Positions 4,202 to 5,023 of a stretch of DNA of 5,023 nt are shown here, piece after piece. The notes beneath the pieces are model-generated. The model was not told the origin of the DNA, searched no databases, and saw only the letters and a list, made by a program, of their open reading frames with translations. The translations under genes were made by a program, and so were the position numbers. The stretch comes from Acidobacteriota bacterium (lineage in GTDB: Bacteria > Acidobacteriota > Blastocatellia > Pyrinomonadales > Pyrinomonadaceae): positions 1 to 5,023 of the forward strand of contig QHXE01000588.1 in the NCBI GenBank assembly GCA_003222835.1. The letters run 5' to 3'. Numbering within the stretch: the first letter of the stretch is position 1; every line of letters begins with the position of its first letter.

Positions 4202-5023
4202 ATGGCAGAAGAATTAAGGCCAACCGGCATCAGCATCGTCGGTGATGTACCCTGGGGCACGCACTTCTGTTACTTCTACAAGACGAAACAGGATCTGCTC
4301 GACATTTTAGTTCCCTATTTTAAGACTGGCTTGGAGAGCAGAGAGTTTTGCTTGTGGATAATCTCGAACTCCGAGCTAACTAAAAGTGAAGACGCCAAAA
4401 GGGCGCTGGGAGAAGCTGTTTCCGACCTTGACCGGTATTTGGCCGAGGGAAGAATAGAGATCGTTCCTCACGATCAGTGGTTTCTGAAGGGCGGCTCTTT
4501 CGATTTTCACCGAGTCGCCAATGGATTCAAAGAGAAACTCGATGAGGCATTGGCCAGAGGCTATGTCGGCATGAGAGTCAACGGAAGTCCGGCGTGGATA
4601 CAAACAAGGGACACGGAAGAGCTTCGCGAATTCGAAGCAGAAGTCGATCACTTATTTCCCAATCAACGCATCATCGCGTCATGCACCTACCCCCTTAATG
4701 GAAGTCGAGCTGATTTCCTGCTGGATGTCGCTCGCAATCACCAGTTTACGATAGCGAGGCGCCACGGCAGTTGGGACGTCCTCGGAACCCCGGAACTAAT
4801 GCAAGCCAAGCAAGAGATACAAAGGCTGAACGAGGAACTGGAACAGCGGGTCATCGAAAGGACTAGGGAGCTTGCCGCGGCAAATGAAGAACTGAAAAAG
4901 GAGGTAGCTGAACGCCAGCGGGCGGAGGAGGAACTCAAGGCCACTGGCGAACAGTTGCGCAAACTTTCGGCGCGTCTTCAGTCGGCTATAGAAGAGGAAA
5001 GGACCCGGATCGCCCGAGAGCTT
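4202..5023 (+). CDS. MEDS-domain sensor histidine kinase (3' partial)
   Basis: The frame stays open to the window edge (274 codons). Residues 1 to about 190 match the MEDS domain, a predicted sensor of small hydrocarbon-derived molecules first defined on DcmR-like methanogen and methylotroph proteins. Its hallmark PWGTHFCYFY is at 17-26 (His21, Cys23), followed by LLDILVPYFKTGLE, WFLKGGSFDF from Trp93, and SCTYPL with Cys161. Residues about 200-255 form a strongly charged coiled coil (EELEQRVIERTRELAAANEE). The last residues, SARLQSAIEEERTRIAREL, are the start of a HisKA_3 dimerisation domain, whose phospho-accepting His would be the very next residue. An HATPase domain should follow outside the window. 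There is no signal peptide or membrane segment, so this is a cytoplasmic sensor. HisKA_3 kinases usually act on NarL/LuxR-type regulators; a partner is expected downstream but not visible. The ligand is unknown. Confidence 0.9.
   Translation, partial: MAEELRPTGISIVGDVPWGTHFCYFYKTKQDLLDILVPYFKTGLESREFCLWIISNSELTKSEDAKRALGEAVSDLDRYLAEGRIEIVPHDQWFLKGGSFDFHRVANGFKEKLDEALARGYVGMRVNGSPAWIQTRDTEELREFEAEVDHLFPNQRIIASCTYPLNGSRADFLLDVARNHQFTIARRHGSWDVLGTPELMQAKQEIQRLNEELEQRVIERTRELAAANEELKKEVAERQRAEEELKATGEQLRKLSARLQSAIEEERTRIAREL

Noticed and set aside
4051..4245. 64-codon plus-strand ORF between the peptidase and the MEDS kinase
   Set aside because: It has no ribosome site and no recognisable motif, and it runs into the kinase gene in another frame beyond a strong GGAGG and ATG.
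1..5023. tRNA, rRNA, CRISPR array, insertion sequence or phage genes
   Set aside because: No cloverleaf-like segment, regularly spaced repeats, transposase or integrase motifs were seen on either strand.

Overview
The window looks like a chromosomal segment from a soil-type bacterium of moderate GC content. I infer Acidobacteriota, most likely a Blastocatellia-like lineage. The inference rests on two things: a secreted S9-family peptidase of a type I know to be abundant there, and a short zinc-ribbon peptide with the CPxC...Y.D....FC..G pattern that often opens proteins in that group. No comparison could be run, so the taxon is a judgement from motifs.

Layout from left to right. (1) Positions 2-508 hold the C-terminal ATPase half of a sensor histidine kinase whose start lies outside the window. 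(2) Positions 563-1097 hold a two-gene operon behind a good sigma70-type promoter: a DUF433 antitoxin overlapping a DUF5615 PIN-like toxin by 17 bases. (3) Positions 1105-1503, on the minus strand and convergent with the toxin, hold a small DUF1801-like protein. (4) Positions 1504-1962 have no ordinary gene but are not empty. They hold a decayed scrap (about 105 bp, about 90% identical by hand count) of the 5' end of the peptidase gene that follows, then a 46-codon zinc-ribbon ORF whose stop overlaps the peptidase start as ATGA. (5) Positions 1963-4054 hold the S9 peptidase (signal peptide, beta-propeller, alpha/beta-hydrolase). All three catalytic residues are present, but the gene is split by a frameshift near 2282-2297. 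(6) Positions 4202-5023 hold the N-terminal 274 codons of a second histidine kinase, with a MEDS sensor domain, a coiled coil and the start of a HisKA_3 domain. The window ends exactly where the phospho-accepting His would be expected.

The genes do not form one pathway. Two unrelated signalling genes flank a toxin-antitoxin pair and a peptidase locus that shows signs of past duplication and decay. The most informative part is 1504-2300: a remnant of a second peptidase copy, a headless-looking zinc-ribbon ORF and a frameshift in the surviving copy lie within 800 bases.
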